Assembly (NCBI GenBank): GCA_036747295.1 | Contig: DAIOCN010000018.1 | Span: 1 to 52,943, forward strand | DNA: 52,943 nt | Direction of reading: 5' to 3' | Source: UBA4736 sp002404015 | GTDB taxonomy: Bacteria; Chloroflexota; Dormibacteria; Dormibacterales; Dormibacteraceae | Part shown: positions 42,161-50,783 of the stretch, piece by piece | Layout: each line of letters opens with the position of its first letter | Numbering within the stretch: position 1 is the stretch's first letter | Notes under the pieces: model-generated | Seen by the model: only the letters and a program-made list of their open reading frames with translations | Told to the model about the DNA's origin: nothing | The model's database searches: none | Position numbers and translations under genes: made by a program

Positions 42161-43681
42161 GTGCGAGCAGACCTCAGAATTGACCCCAACCGCCGGCTCG
42201 GACCCGTCCCCAGGCGCCTGTTCGGCCACCTCCTGGCCCGAAGGATGGGCGTGGCCGAGGAGGGCCTTCATGACCCGGTGCACCCAACCGCCGACGCTCA
42301 CGGCGTGAGGCAGGACATCGAAGGCCTCATCCGAGGCCTGGAACCGTCGGTCTTCCGCTGGCCCGGCGGCTGCACCGGAACCAGCTACCACTGGCTGGAC
42401 GGCGTCGGCCCAACCGCCGAACGCCCCAGAAACATCGACCTCCACTTCGGCTGGGAGACCGGCTACCGCTTCGGGACCGACGAATTCCTCGCCTGGTGCC
42501 GGCGGATGGGAGCTGAGCCGCTGATGAATTGGAACATGGGCACCGGCACCCTCGAGGAGGCCATGGCCTGGCTCGAGTACTGCAACCGCAACGACGGCAC
42601 CCAATATGCCCAGTTGAGAAAGAAGAACGGCCACCAAGAGCCCTATGGCGTGAAGCTCTGGCAGCTCGGCAACGAGACCTATGGCCAATGGGAGATTGGC
42701 CACACCAGCGCCGCGAACTATGCAGAGATCGCCAGCGAATGGGCGAAGACGGCCAGAAAGATCGACCAGCAGATCGAGATCGTCGCCCTGGCGGGCGCCC
42801 TCACCCACTCCCTCGACTGGGCCGCGACCGTCATCCCAATCGTCGCCCCCCACGTCGACTTCATGACCTTCCACGCCTTCTGGCGCAAGACTGTCGGCAG
42901 CCGCGGCATGCCCCCGGCCAACGACCCCAACCTGAAGGGCGACGAATGGTATTTCGTCCTCGCCGGCCCCCACCTCGCCGAGGCCTACATCCACTCCCTG
43001 AAGGGCCTCATCGACACCGCCAGGCGAGAGGTCCCCGGCGCCCGGCCCATGAAGGTCGCGATCACGGAGTGGAACACCGCCGACTTCGCCGTCCACATGG
43101 CCGACAACCCAAGCCTCGCCACCTTCCAGCCCTACTACGACCTTCGCGATGCCCTCGCCAACGCCGGCTTCCTGAACATCCTCCTCCGCAACTCCGACAC
43201 CGTCACGCTCGCCACCAGCGCCCAGGCCTTCAACGTTCGCGGCCACGTGATGGCCAACGACAAGGGCGTCTGGCGTGAGCCGATCTACTGGCCGCTCCAG
43301 ATGATCGCCGCCAAGATGGGGCCGATCGTCCTCGACACCTACAGCGACTCCCCCGGCTTCACGGCCCCCGAGTACCGGCTCGAGGGCCTGCAGGTTCTTG
43401 ACGCCGCCGCCACCCTCGATCCGAAGACCAGGCGCGTGGCGCTCAGCCTTGTCAACCGCAGCCGGACCGAGCCCCTGGAAGTGAAGCTCCACCTGGCCGG
43501 AGCAACCGTCGACGCCGAGGCCAGCCAGACCCTCCTGCACCACGATGACCCTATGGCCATGAACGGGCCCGACCAGCCCGACAACGTGAGCCCGAGGACC
43601 ACCCCACTGACGCTCAGGGACAACACCATTGAGCTACCCCCCCACTCCCACGCCGTGGTCGAGCTCCAGCTTGGTAGCTGA
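42161..43681 (+). CDS. abfA: GH51 alpha-L-arabinofuranosidase
   Basis: A 506-residue glycoside hydrolase. FRWPGGCTGTSYHWLDGVGP is the conserved first signature; the acid/base Glu is in WQLGNETYG (about residue 171), and the nucleophile Glu in ITEWNT (about 302). A beta-sandwich C-terminal domain ends with LPPHSHAVVELQL. GH51 enzymes release terminal L-arabinofuranose from arabinoxylan or arabinan oligosaccharides with retention. No signal peptide is visible, so it should act in the cytoplasm on imported oligosaccharides, consistent with the ABC importer in the operon. GTG start close to the predicted transcription start. Confidence 0.93.
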   Translation: MRADLRIDPNRRLGPVPRRLFGHLLARRMGVAEEGLHDPVHPTADAHGVRQDIEGLIRGLEPSVFRWPGGCTGTSYHWLDGVGPTAERPRNIDLHFGWETGYRFGTDEFLAWCRRMGAEPLMNWNMGTGTLEEAMAWLEYCNRNDGTQYAQLRKKNGHQEPYGVKLWQLGNETYGQWEIGHTSAANYAEIASEWAKTARKIDQQIEIVALAGALTHSLDWAATVIPIVAPHVDFMTFHAFWRKTVGSRGMPPANDPNLKGDEWYFVLAGPHLAEAYIHSLKGLIDTARREVPGARPMKVAITEWNTADFAVHMADNPSLATFQPYYDLRDALANAGFLNILLRNSDTVTLATSAQAFNVRGHVMANDKGVWREPIYWPLQMIAAKMGPIVLDTYSDSPGFTAPEYRLEGLQVLDAAATLDPKTRRVALSLVNRSRTEPLEVKLHLAGATVDAEASQTLLHHDDPMAMNGPDQPDNVSPRTTPLTLRDNTIELPPHSHAVVELQLGS

Positions 43682-44855
43682 ACTCCCTTCGCGGCTCCAC
43701 CCGGCCGGCCGCCGCCAGCCCGCGATCAGGCACGGCAACGCCTCCGCCGTCCTCCGAGCCGTCCTCTCCCTGGGCCCGGCAGCAAGGTCTGAGATCGCCG
43801 CCGCGACCGGCCTGTCCCAGGTCAGCGTCGGCCGCCAGGCCGCCGACCTGATCGCGGCCGGCCTACTGAGAGAGCAGGCCCCAGTCCCCAGCTCCGATCT
43901 CGGCAGACCACGGGTCCCCCTCGAGATCGACCTCAACACGCATCGTGTCGCGGGCATCCACATCGGCCTCCGCCGCACCAGCCTCGGGGTCACCGACCTC
44001 CGCGGCAACCTCCTCCAGCGCATCGAGCTGAATCACCATTCCACCGACCCGGCCGAGATCGTGGAGCAGGCAGCGCAGGCGATCGAAAGGCTGCAGAGGA
44101 GACCGCTCGGGCTTGGGGTCGCGGTCGGCGGCTGGGTCCGCTCCGAGACAGGCACCGTGGTCGAGAACGACGCCCTCGGCTGGCGCGACGTACCGCTCGG
44201 CACTGCCCTCCGCCAGCGCCTTCAGATCCCGACCTGGGTCGAATCCAACGTCAGGGCGATGGCCCTGGCCGAGAGCTGGCTCGGCGGCGGCGAGGCGGCT
44301 GCCAGCCTCGCCTACGTCTTCGTCGGCAACGTGATCGGAGCCGGCCTGGTTATCGGCCGCGCCCTCCACCGCGGCCCCCAGGGAGCGGCCGGGGCCCTCG
44401 CCCACATCCCCCTCAGCGACCGCAGCGTCACCTGCCAGTGCGGGAGGGAGGGCTGCTTCCAGGCGCTGGCGAGCGACTCGGCCCTCGTCGCCAGAGCAGA
44501 GGACCAGAAGCTGAGCACCGGGGGCGACCTCAGTCACCTCATCGCCCTGGCCAGGGCCGGCAACCAGGCTGCAGACGCCCTCCTCCGCACCCGCGCCCGC
44601 CACATTGGCGAGGGCATCGCCTTGCTGGTCGACCTTCTCGACCCCGAACTGGTGGTGCTCTCGGGCAGCGGCACCCTGGACGCTCCTGAGTACCTGGACG
44701 AGATCAGGAGGGAGGCCGCAGCCCGCGCCCACACCGACTTTGATCCGAGCAACCTGATCGTCCCCACCCGCTTTGGCGCCGACGCGGTGGTGGTCGGCCC
44801 CTGCGGCCTGGTCCTCGACGCGATCTACCAGCGCCCTATCGAGACGTTGGTATGA
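43671..44855 (+). CDS. ROK-family transcriptional regulator
   Basis: A 394-residue protein. A winged helix (AIRHGNASAVLRAVLSLGPA, RSEIAAATGLSQVSVGRQ) is followed by the ROK sugar-binding fold: VAGIHIGLRRTSLGVTDL, and the zinc motif CQCGREGCFQALAS. These regulators bind sugars as inducers rather than phosphorylating them. TTG 43671 overlaps the GH51 end; an in-frame TTG at 43629 would add 14 residues. The palindrome at 42138-42158 is its probable operator. Its stop overlaps the next ATG, so it is produced with the genes it likely controls. Confidence 0.9.
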   Translation: MVAELPSRLHPAGRRQPAIRHGNASAVLRAVLSLGPAARSEIAAATGLSQVSVGRQAADLIAAGLLREQAPVPSSDLGRPRVPLEIDLNTHRVAGIHIGLRRTSLGVTDLRGNLLQRIELNHHSTDPAEIVEQAAQAIERLQRRPLGLGVAVGGWVRSETGTVVENDALGWRDVPLGTALRQRLQIPTWVESNVRAMALAESWLGGGEAAASLAYVFVGNVIGAGLVIGRALHRGPQGAAGALAHIPLSDRSVTCQCGREGCFQALASDSALVARAEDQKLSTGGDLSHLIALARAGNQAADALLRTRARHIGEGIALLVDLLDPELVVLSGSGTLDAPEYLDEIRREAAARAHTDFDPSNLIVPTRFGADAVVVGPCGLVLDAIYQRPIETLV

Positions 44856-45913
44856 GCTCCCGCATCACCAGGCTCGAGAGCGCCAGTGTGAGGGTCTCCG
44901 ACCACACCACCTGGACCCTGCTGAGGCTCACCGACGATGCGGGCAGAACCGGGCTCGGCGAGTGCTCCGACGGCGCCCCGCCGGCTGAGCTCGAGCGACT
45001 CCTGGTCAACGCCTGGCAACAGCTCGCCGGCACCGAACCCGATGACAAGCCGGCTCAACGGCCGGAGGGTCTGGCAGCCACCACAATCAGCGGCGCGATC
45101 GAGGTCGCCTGCCTGGACCTGATCGGCAAGCGCGAGGGCCAGCCGATCTGGAAGCTGCTGGGCGGCAGCGACCCGGGGCCGATCCCCATCTACGCCAACA
45201 TCAACCGCGCCCCTGGCCCCAGGACCCCGAAGCGCTTCGCGGAAACCGCCAGTCGCGCAATCGAGGACGGTTTCAGGGCGGTCAAGTGCGCCCCCTTCGA
45301 CCACCCCGAGGACGAGGGCCTGAGAATCGTCGAGGCGATCCGGGCAGCGATCGGCCGGGGCCCCCAGCTGATGGTGGACCTTCACCACCGCCTCGACCCG
45401 GACCGCCTCGACCAGCTCCTGCCGGACCTGGAGCGCCTGGACCTGGCCTGGCTCGAGGATGCAGTAGGCCTCGATCAACCCGAGCAGCTGCGGCAGCTCT
45501 CGGGCAGAACCAGCATTCAGATGGCGGGCGGCGAGATGTGCAGCGACCCGGTCGAGCTGGAGCCGTCGCTCGGCAGGGGCGGGCTGCACGTGGTCCTTCC
45601 GGACGTGAAGCACGCCGGCGGCCTCCGCCAGGCGCAGCGCCTCGCCGCGCTCGCCGCCGCCCACGGCGCCAGCGTCTCCCCCCACAACCCGACCAGCCCG
45701 GTCGGTACCGCCGCCAGCCTCCATCTGGCCGGCCTGGTGCCGAACCTGCTGAACCTCGAGTTCGCCTATGGCGAGACCGAATGGAGGCCCAGAACGACCG
45801 TCCCAACCGAAGAACCCAGGGCGGGCACCCTGAGGGTGCCCACTGGTCCCGGCCTTGGCATCACGACAAACGAAGACCTGATCCATTTCCAAGCGATAGG
45901 AGGGAAGCGATGA
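44852..45913 (+). CDS. enolase-superfamily sugar-acid dehydratase (mandelate racemase/MLE group)
   Basis: A 353-residue protein. The capping domain is N-terminal; the barrel has the general-base Lys in FRAVKCAPFD, metal ligands in MVDLHHR (Asp), WLEDA (Glu) and AGGEM (Glu), and a His in SPHNPTSPVG. That arrangement fits sugar-acid dehydratases or cycloisomerases of this superfamily. With the FAH dehydratase and KGSA dehydrogenase nearby, pentonate dehydration to 2-keto-3-deoxy-pentonate is the natural assignment, but superfamily members are hard to tell apart by sequence. ATG overlaps the ROK stop. Confidence 0.85.
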   Translation: MSSRITRLESASVRVSDHTTWTLLRLTDDAGRTGLGECSDGAPPAELERLLVNAWQQLAGTEPDDKPAQRPEGLAATTISGAIEVACLDLIGKREGQPIWKLLGGSDPGPIPIYANINRAPGPRTPKRFAETASRAIEDGFRAVKCAPFDHPEDEGLRIVEAIRAAIGRGPQLMVDLHHRLDPDRLDQLLPDLERLDLAWLEDAVGLDQPEQLRQLSGRTSIQMAGGEMCSDPVELEPSLGRGGLHVVLPDVKHAGGLRQAQRLAALAAAHGASVSPHNPTSPVGTAASLHLAGLVPNLLNLEFAYGETEWRPRTTVPTEEPRAGTLRVPTGPGLGITTNEDLIHFQAIGGKR

Positions 45914-47481
45914 CCATTGAGGAACTGATCCAGCACCGGATGAGCCGCCGGGCGATGATCCAGACCGGCGCCGCCGGCGCCATCTTCCTTCTCAGCGGCT
46001 GCTCGAGCGCAGCCCAGCCCTCCAACGGGGGCAGTTCGAGCGGCGGCCCCAAGAAGGGCGGCACCCTCCACATGGCCCAGGTGCCGGACATCATCCCCAG
46101 CGGCCTTTTCGGCCAGAACTTTCCCAACGGCGCCGTCGGCCGCCTTGTCTTCAACACCCTGACCGAGTACGACCACAAGACGCTGAAGCCCAACCCCAGC
46201 CTCGCCACCAGCTGGCAGCTTAGCGGCGACGGCACCAGCCTCAGCATGGAGCTCCGCAAGGACGTTAAGTTCCACAGTGGGCGGTCCTTCACCGCCGACG
46301 ACGTCATCTTCTCGATCCAGAACATTCAGGACCCCAAGCGAGCCTCCCAGCTCCGCTCGACCGCCGCCAGCATCAGCGACGTGAGTGGCAGCGGCAGCAG
46401 CGTCAAGCTCCGCCTCAGCCACGCCACCAGCAACCTCTTCGACCTCTTCGAGATCATGTTCATCGTCGACAAGGAGACCCTTCCCGACATGCTGAGCGGG
46501 AAGAACCTCAACGGGACCGGCCCCTTCACCTGGAAGCAGTGGAACCCGGGCGAGTCCGTGATCCTGGCGCGCAACCCCAACTACTGGAAGCCGGGCCGTC
46601 CCTACCTCGACGGCGTCGAGCTCCGGGTCATCCCCCAGGCCCAGTCGCTCCTCGCCAGCCTCCAGGCGCAGCAGACCGAGCTCGCCCTCGGCCTGGCGCC
46701 CAAGGACTTCGTGGCCCTGAAGAGCAACACCACCTTCACCACCTCCCTCGGCGACACGGGCGACAACGCCTACTACGTCGGCTGCAACCTCAAGGTGCCC
46801 CCCTTCGACAAGAAGGAGGTGCGGCAGGCGGTCGCCTACGCTGTCGACAAGGAGCGAATCCTGAAGGAGGTCTTCAGTGGCGTCGGCTACACCACCTCCA
46901 TCCCCTGGCCGAAGGCATCGCCCGCCTACAACGACGCCGCCGCCAGCCATTACTCCTACAACCCCGACAAGGCCAAGCAGATCCTGCAGGCGGCGGGACT
47001 CAGCAACATCCAGGCCGAGCTGGCCTTCAACTCCGGCAGCCCGCCGCTGAGCCCGATGGCCCAGATCGTTCAGTTCAACCTCCAGCAGATCGGGATCACA
47101 ACCAAGGCCGTCTCCTATGACGCGGCCCAGTTCATCCAGCGCCTGCAGGCGGGGACGCTCCCGGGCCTCTGGGTCAACGTCCACGGCTTCAGCCAGCTCC
47201 ACCCCGCCACCCTGATCGTCAGCGCGTTCCCCTTCAACGCGGCCAAGAATGCATCCAACCTGGTAGACCCGGTCTACCAGGACCTCGCCAACCAGGCCTT
47301 CACGGCCTCCGACAGCAACGCTCAGTCCGTCTACCAGAAGGTCACGGCTTACCTGCTCGACCAGGAGTTCGTCATCGACAGCGTGATCACGCCGGGCACC
47401 TACGTCAGCGTCAACCGCCTGAAGGGCCTGGCCTACAACATGTTCGACTACCTCGACTTCGACGAGGCCTACCTGGCCTGA
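45910..47481 (+). CDS. ABC transporter substrate-binding lipoprotein (SBP family 5)
   Basis: A 523-residue protein with an SRR-M twin-arginine-like signal and lipobox LLSGC; Cys31 is the lipidation site. A Ser/Gly-rich linker precedes the family-5 fold: GGTLHMAQV, FNTLTEYDHKTLKPNPSLAT, LRKDVKFHSGRSFTADDVIF, VRQAVAYAVDKERIL. Family 5 binds peptides, nickel or oligosaccharides; in an arabinosidase operon it most likely binds arabino- or xylo-oligosaccharides (inference). It is the first of the Dpp/Opp-type importer genes, overlapping the preceding stop. Confidence 0.93.
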   Translation: MTIEELIQHRMSRRAMIQTGAAGAIFLLSGCSSAAQPSNGGSSSGGPKKGGTLHMAQVPDIIPSGLFGQNFPNGAVGRLVFNTLTEYDHKTLKPNPSLATSWQLSGDGTSLSMELRKDVKFHSGRSFTADDVIFSIQNIQDPKRASQLRSTAASISDVSGSGSSVKLRLSHATSNLFDLFEIMFIVDKETLPDMLSGKNLNGTGPFTWKQWNPGESVILARNPNYWKPGRPYLDGVELRVIPQAQSLLASLQAQQTELALGLAPKDFVALKSNTTFTTSLGDTGDNAYYVGCNLKVPPFDKKEVRQAVAYAVDKERILKEVFSGVGYTTSIPWPKASPAYNDAAASHYSYNPDKAKQILQAAGLSNIQAELAFNSGSPPLSPMAQIVQFNLQQIGITTKAVSYDAAQFIQRLQAGTLPGLWVNVHGFSQLHPATLIVSAFPFNAAKNASNLVDPVYQDLANQAFTASDSNAQSVYQKVTAYLLDQEFVIDSVITPGTYVSVNRLKGLAYNMFDYLDFDEAYLA

Positions 47482-48428
47482 TGCTCGAGTACGCGGCCCG
47501 GAGGGTGCCGTCGGCGCTACTGGTGCTACTGCTGGCATCGGTGGTGATCTTCGGCATCCTCCGCCTCACGCCGGGCAACCCGGCGGTGGTCCTGGCCGGC
47601 CCCGACGCCAACCCGGCCACCATCCATTCGATCGAGCACGACCTCGGTCTCGACCAGTCACTGCCGGCCCAGTACACACGCTGGGCCGGCGGCTTGGTCA
47701 CCGGCAACCTCGGCCACTCCTACGTCCTCGGCGCCCCGATCGCGACCCTGATCGGCCGCGGCGCCGGCAACACCCTGGAGCTGACCCTGGGAGCGATGAT
47801 CCTGGCCCTCCTGATCGGGATCACCCTCGGAGTCCTCGGCGCCACCACCCGCAACCGGGCGGGCCAGCTGGTCCTGCTCGCCGTCAACACGATCACCTTC
47901 GCCGTCCCCACCTTCATCAGCGGGGTGGTCCTGGTCCTCGTCTTCGCGGTCAGCGTCAAGCTCCTGCCGCCGGGCGGCCAGGTCTCGCTCCTGAAGGACC
48001 CCTCGATCGGGATCCAGTACCTGATCCTCCCCGCCCTCTGCCTGGCCTTGCCGGTCTCGGCGGTGATCGCCCGCTTCCTCCAAACCTCGATGCGGCAGGT
48101 GCTGGAGGAGGAGTACATCCGCGCCGCCACCGCCAAGGGCCTGCAGCGGCGGCTGATCTTCCTCCGCCACGCCCTCCCCAACGCGCTCCCGCCGGTGATC
48201 ACCGTGCTCGGGATCCAGGTCGGCCAGCTCCTCGGTGGGGCGGTGATCGTGGAGGCGATCTTCGCCTGGCCGGGGCTGGGCCAGCTGGTCCTGCATGCGG
48301 TCCTGAGCCGCGACTACCTCCTGGTCCAGGACCTGCTCATGCTGGGCGTCTTCGTCTTCATCCTGCTCCGCACCGCCGCCGAGGTGTGCCAGGCCGCAAT
48401 CGACCCCCGGATCAGGTTGGGCGGTTAG
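47481..48428 (+). CDS. ABC transporter permease, DppB/OppB type
   Basis: A 315-residue integral membrane protein with six helices. LRLTPGNPAVVLAG and LGLDQSLPAQYTRWAGGLVTG are the DppB N-terminal signature, and AATAKGLQRRLIFLRHALPN is the EAA-type loop that contacts the ATPase. ATG overlaps the last base of the binding-protein stop. Forms the channel with the next permease. Confidence 0.95.
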   Translation: MLEYAARRVPSALLVLLLASVVIFGILRLTPGNPAVVLAGPDANPATIHSIEHDLGLDQSLPAQYTRWAGGLVTGNLGHSYVLGAPIATLIGRGAGNTLELTLGAMILALLIGITLGVLGATTRNRAGQLVLLAVNTITFAVPTFISGVVLVLVFAVSVKLLPPGGQVSLLKDPSIGIQYLILPALCLALPVSAVIARFLQTSMRQVLEEEYIRAATAKGLQRRLIFLRHALPNALPPVITVLGIQVGQLLGGAVIVEAIFAWPGLGQLVLHAVLSRDYLLVQDLLMLGVFVFILLRTAAEVCQAAIDPRIRLGG

Positions 48429-48430
48429 GG

Positions 48431-49306
48431 ATGGCCCAATCCGCGGCGGTCGGCATCGGCCTGGTCCGCGAGCCAACCCGTTTGTCCCGCAATCGCTATC
48501 TGAGGGCTCTGCGCACCCCGAGTGGCGTGCTCGGCTTGACGCTGGTTGCCGCGGTTGTCCTGCTCGGCCTGCTCGCACCCCTCCTAACCTCGTACCCGCC
48601 GACCTACCAACTGCGGCTACAGGAGCTGCTGGCTCCCAGCAGTTCCCACCCCTTGGGCACCGACGAACTCGGCCGCGACCTTCTGAGCCGGGTCCTGAAC
48701 GGGATCAGGGTAGACCTCGTGGTCGCAATCCTCGGCGTTCCCGCGGCGGCCATCATCGGCTGCCTCGCCGGCCTCCTCGGCGCCGCCGGCCCGCGCTGGC
48801 TGAACGCCTCCCTGCAGAGGACCTTCGACGTCATCCTCGCCTTCCCCGCGATAATCCTCGGCATCGCCGTGGCCGCGATCCTGGTCCCCGGCGAGCGCGC
48901 GATCGTGGTCACGATCCTGCTCGCCAACGTGCCCATCTTCGGCCGCCTCAGCCGTGATGCCCTGATCTCTCAGCGCGAGCGTGAGTACGTGATCGCCGCC
49001 CGCCTGATCGGCGTCTCCCCGGTCCGGGTGCTGCTGCGCCACATCCTCCCCAACGTGGTTGACCCCCTGATCGTCCAGCTCGCGCTCTCCATGTCGCTGG
49101 CGGTCTTCCTGGAGGGCGGCATGAGCTTTGTCGGGATCGGGATCCAGGTCCCCCAGCCCTCGCTCGGCAACCTCCTCAACGAGGGCCTCCCCTACCTCTC
49201 CACCAACCTCAACTACGCCCTCGGCCCGATGCTGACGCTGACGGCGCTGGTGGTGGGATTGAACCTGATCGCCGACGCCCTGAACGCGGGGGTGCTGAGG
49301 CATTGA
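48431..49306 (+). CDS. ABC transporter permease, DppC/OppC type
   Basis: A 291-residue permease. HPLGTDELGRDLLSRVLNGI is the DppC hallmark, the coupling loop is ARLIGVSPVRVLLRHILPN, and GGMSFVGIGIQVPQPSLGNL is near the C-terminus. GGATGG-like context with the ATG 3 bases after the previous stop. Heterodimer partner of the DppB-like protein; its stop overlaps the TTG of the cyclase-family gene. Confidence 0.95.
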   Translation: MAQSAAVGIGLVREPTRLSRNRYLRALRTPSGVLGLTLVAAVVLLGLLAPLLTSYPPTYQLRLQELLAPSSSHPLGTDELGRDLLSRVLNGIRVDLVVAILGVPAAAIIGCLAGLLGAAGPRWLNASLQRTFDVILAFPAIILGIAVAAILVPGERAIVVTILLANVPIFGRLSRDALISQREREYVIAARLIGVSPVRVLLRHILPNVVDPLIVQLALSMSLAVFLEGGMSFVGIGIQVPQPSLGNLLNEGLPYLSTNLNYALGPMLTLTALVVGLNLIADALNAGVLRH

Positions 49307-50007
49307 GACTGCTGAGCCACCCGCTTACCGAGCGGACCCCGGCCTACCGCGACAACCCCAGCCCCCGGATCGAAGCCACCAAGACCGTGGCCGCCGACGG
49401 CAATCGCTCCTACTCGATCACCTTCGGCAATCACACCGGTACCCACCTCGATGCCCCGGCGCACTTCCATCAGGAGGGCCGTCCCCTGGGCGGCCTCGCC
49501 CTCGACGACCTCCTCTTCCGACACCCGGCCTTGGTGGACATCCCGGCCGGCGACGACACCCTGATCGAAATCGACGATTTCGAACCCTGGCTCGACCGAC
49601 TGGCCGAGGCCGACCTGCTGCTGGTCCGGACCGGCTACGGCGCCCTCTGCCGCGACTCCGACCCGGCCCGCTACCGCCATCGGGGACCAGGCTTCGCGGG
49701 GCCGGCCGCGGCCTGGCTGCGCCGGCGGCTTCCCCAGCTGCGGGCTCTGGGGATGGATTTCATCTCAGCGGCAGCTCCCGCTCACCCCGAAGCCGGCCGT
49801 GCTTTCCATCTGGCAGCTCTCGACGAGGGGAGGGTGCGTGGGCGGCCGTCAGTTTCGGCTCCGGACGCGGGCCGGGCGGTCCTCCTGATAGAAGACATGC
49901 GCCTGGATCCAAGCCTCACCGATTCCGACCTGGGCCGGGTCCTGGTCGCCCCGCTCTGGCTGAGCGAGCTGGACGGCGCCCCGGTGACCGTGGTGGCAGG
50001 CCTGTGA
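49303..50007 (+). CDS. cyclase-family metal-dependent hydrolase (kynurenine formamidase-like fold)
   Basis: A 234-residue protein. ITFGNHTGTHLDAPAHFHQE carries the HxGTHxDxPxH zinc-binding motif of the Cyclase family, and LLLVRTGYGALC and DFISAAAPAHPEAG follow. Members hydrolyse amides, esters and cyclic compounds. In this operon a sugar lactonase role (pentonolactone to pentonate) is an attractive inference; no other lactonase gene is visible here. TTG start overlapping the permease stop by 4 bases; C-terminus overlaps the SDR start by 4 bases. Confidence 0.82.
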   Translation: MRLLSHPLTERTPAYRDNPSPRIEATKTVAADGNRSYSITFGNHTGTHLDAPAHFHQEGRPLGGLALDDLLFRHPALVDIPAGDDTLIEIDDFEPWLDRLAEADLLLVRTGYGALCRDSDPARYRHRGPGFAGPAAAWLRRRLPQLRALGMDFISAAAPAHPEAGRAFHLAALDEGRVRGRPSVSAPDAGRAVLLIEDMRLDPSLTDSDLGRVLVAPLWLSELDGAPVTVVAGL

Positions 50008-50783
50008 CCGGGGTTGCGATCGTGACCGGCAGCGCCCGAGGCATCGGGGCCGCCGTCGTGGCCAAATTGAAAACGCAGGGCATGACTGTGGTCGGTGTCG
50101 ACATCCTGCCCGGGACCACGGTCACCGGCGACCTCCGCGACGACGCGGTCGTCGAGCAGTGTTTCGGGGCGGCACGGGCACTGGGCGGGGAGCTGCGCAT
50201 CCTGGTCAACTCGGCCTTCTGGGAGGAGCGGCTGCCCCTTCTCGAGGGAACCCAGGCGGGCTGGGACCAAACCCTGGCGGTGACCCTCGGCTGCACCTGG
50301 AAGATGATCCGAGCCTTCGCAAACCACCTATCCCTCCCCCCGCCGAGCGCAGAGAGGTTGGGTGGGGGGCCGGCGGGCGGAGCCCCCCCCACGAGCCATC
50401 CGCTGCGCCAAGCCGCGATCGTGAACGTGGCATCAGTCCACTCCTTCGGCGCGGTGCCGAACTTCGCTGCCTACGAGGCGGCCAAGGCGGCTGTCGTGTC
50501 CCTCACCCGCTCGGCCGCGGTGGAGTTGGGCCCAAGGGGGATCCGCTGCAACGCGGTCGCCCCGGGCCTGGTCGCGGTGGAGCGGAACCAAGCGGTTTGG
50601 GAGGACGCGGCCCGCCTCGCCCAGCTGCTGCGCGCCTACCCCCTGGGCCGGGCCGGCCGGCCCGATGAGGTTGCCGAGTGCGTCGCCTTCCTGGCCTCGC
50701 CCGCCGCCTCCTTCGTCACCGGCGCCGTGCTGACGGTGGACGGCGGCATGTCCGCCCAGCTCCCGGAGGCCCTGACCAGGTGA
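50004..50783 (+). CDS. short-chain dehydrogenase/reductase with an in-frame repeat insertion
   Basis: A 259-residue classical SDR. NAD-binding VTGSARGIGAAVVAKL, catalytic Ser in NVASVHSFG, and Tyr/Lys in YEAAKAAVVSLTRSA with RGIRCNAVAPG following. Between AFANHL and AAIVNVAS there are about 27 residues (PPPSAERLGGGPAGGAPP and neighbours) absent from ordinary SDRs and encoded by G/C-rich repeat-like DNA. A sugar 1-dehydrogenase role would fit the operon, unproven. GTG start; stop overlaps the ATPase start. Confidence 0.87.
   Translation: MTGVAIVTGSARGIGAAVVAKLKTQGMTVVGVDILPGTTVTGDLRDDAVVEQCFGAARALGGELRILVNSAFWEERLPLLEGTQAGWDQTLAVTLGCTWKMIRAFANHLSLPPPSAERLGGGPAGGAPPTSHPLRQAAIVNVASVHSFGAVPNFAAYEAAKAAVVSLTRSAAVELGPRGIRCNAVAPGLVAVERNQAVWEDAARLAQLLRAYPLGRAGRPDEVAECVAFLASPAASFVTGAVLTVDGGMSAQLPEALTR
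50331..50412 (+). repeat. G/C-rich repeat-like insertion within the SDR gene
   Basis: About 82 bases that keep the frame. GAGGTTGGGTGGGGGGCCG (50354-50372) matches 17 of 19 bases of 52774-52792 in the ATPase gene. The C-rich and G-rich halves could pair as a hairpin. Confidence 0.55.

Noticed and set aside
45286..45909. Upstream in-frame extension of the substrate-binding protein over the dehydratase gene
   Set aside because: The extension is Pro/Arg/Gly-rich shadow sequence; the lipoprotein signal peptide begins at ATG 45910.
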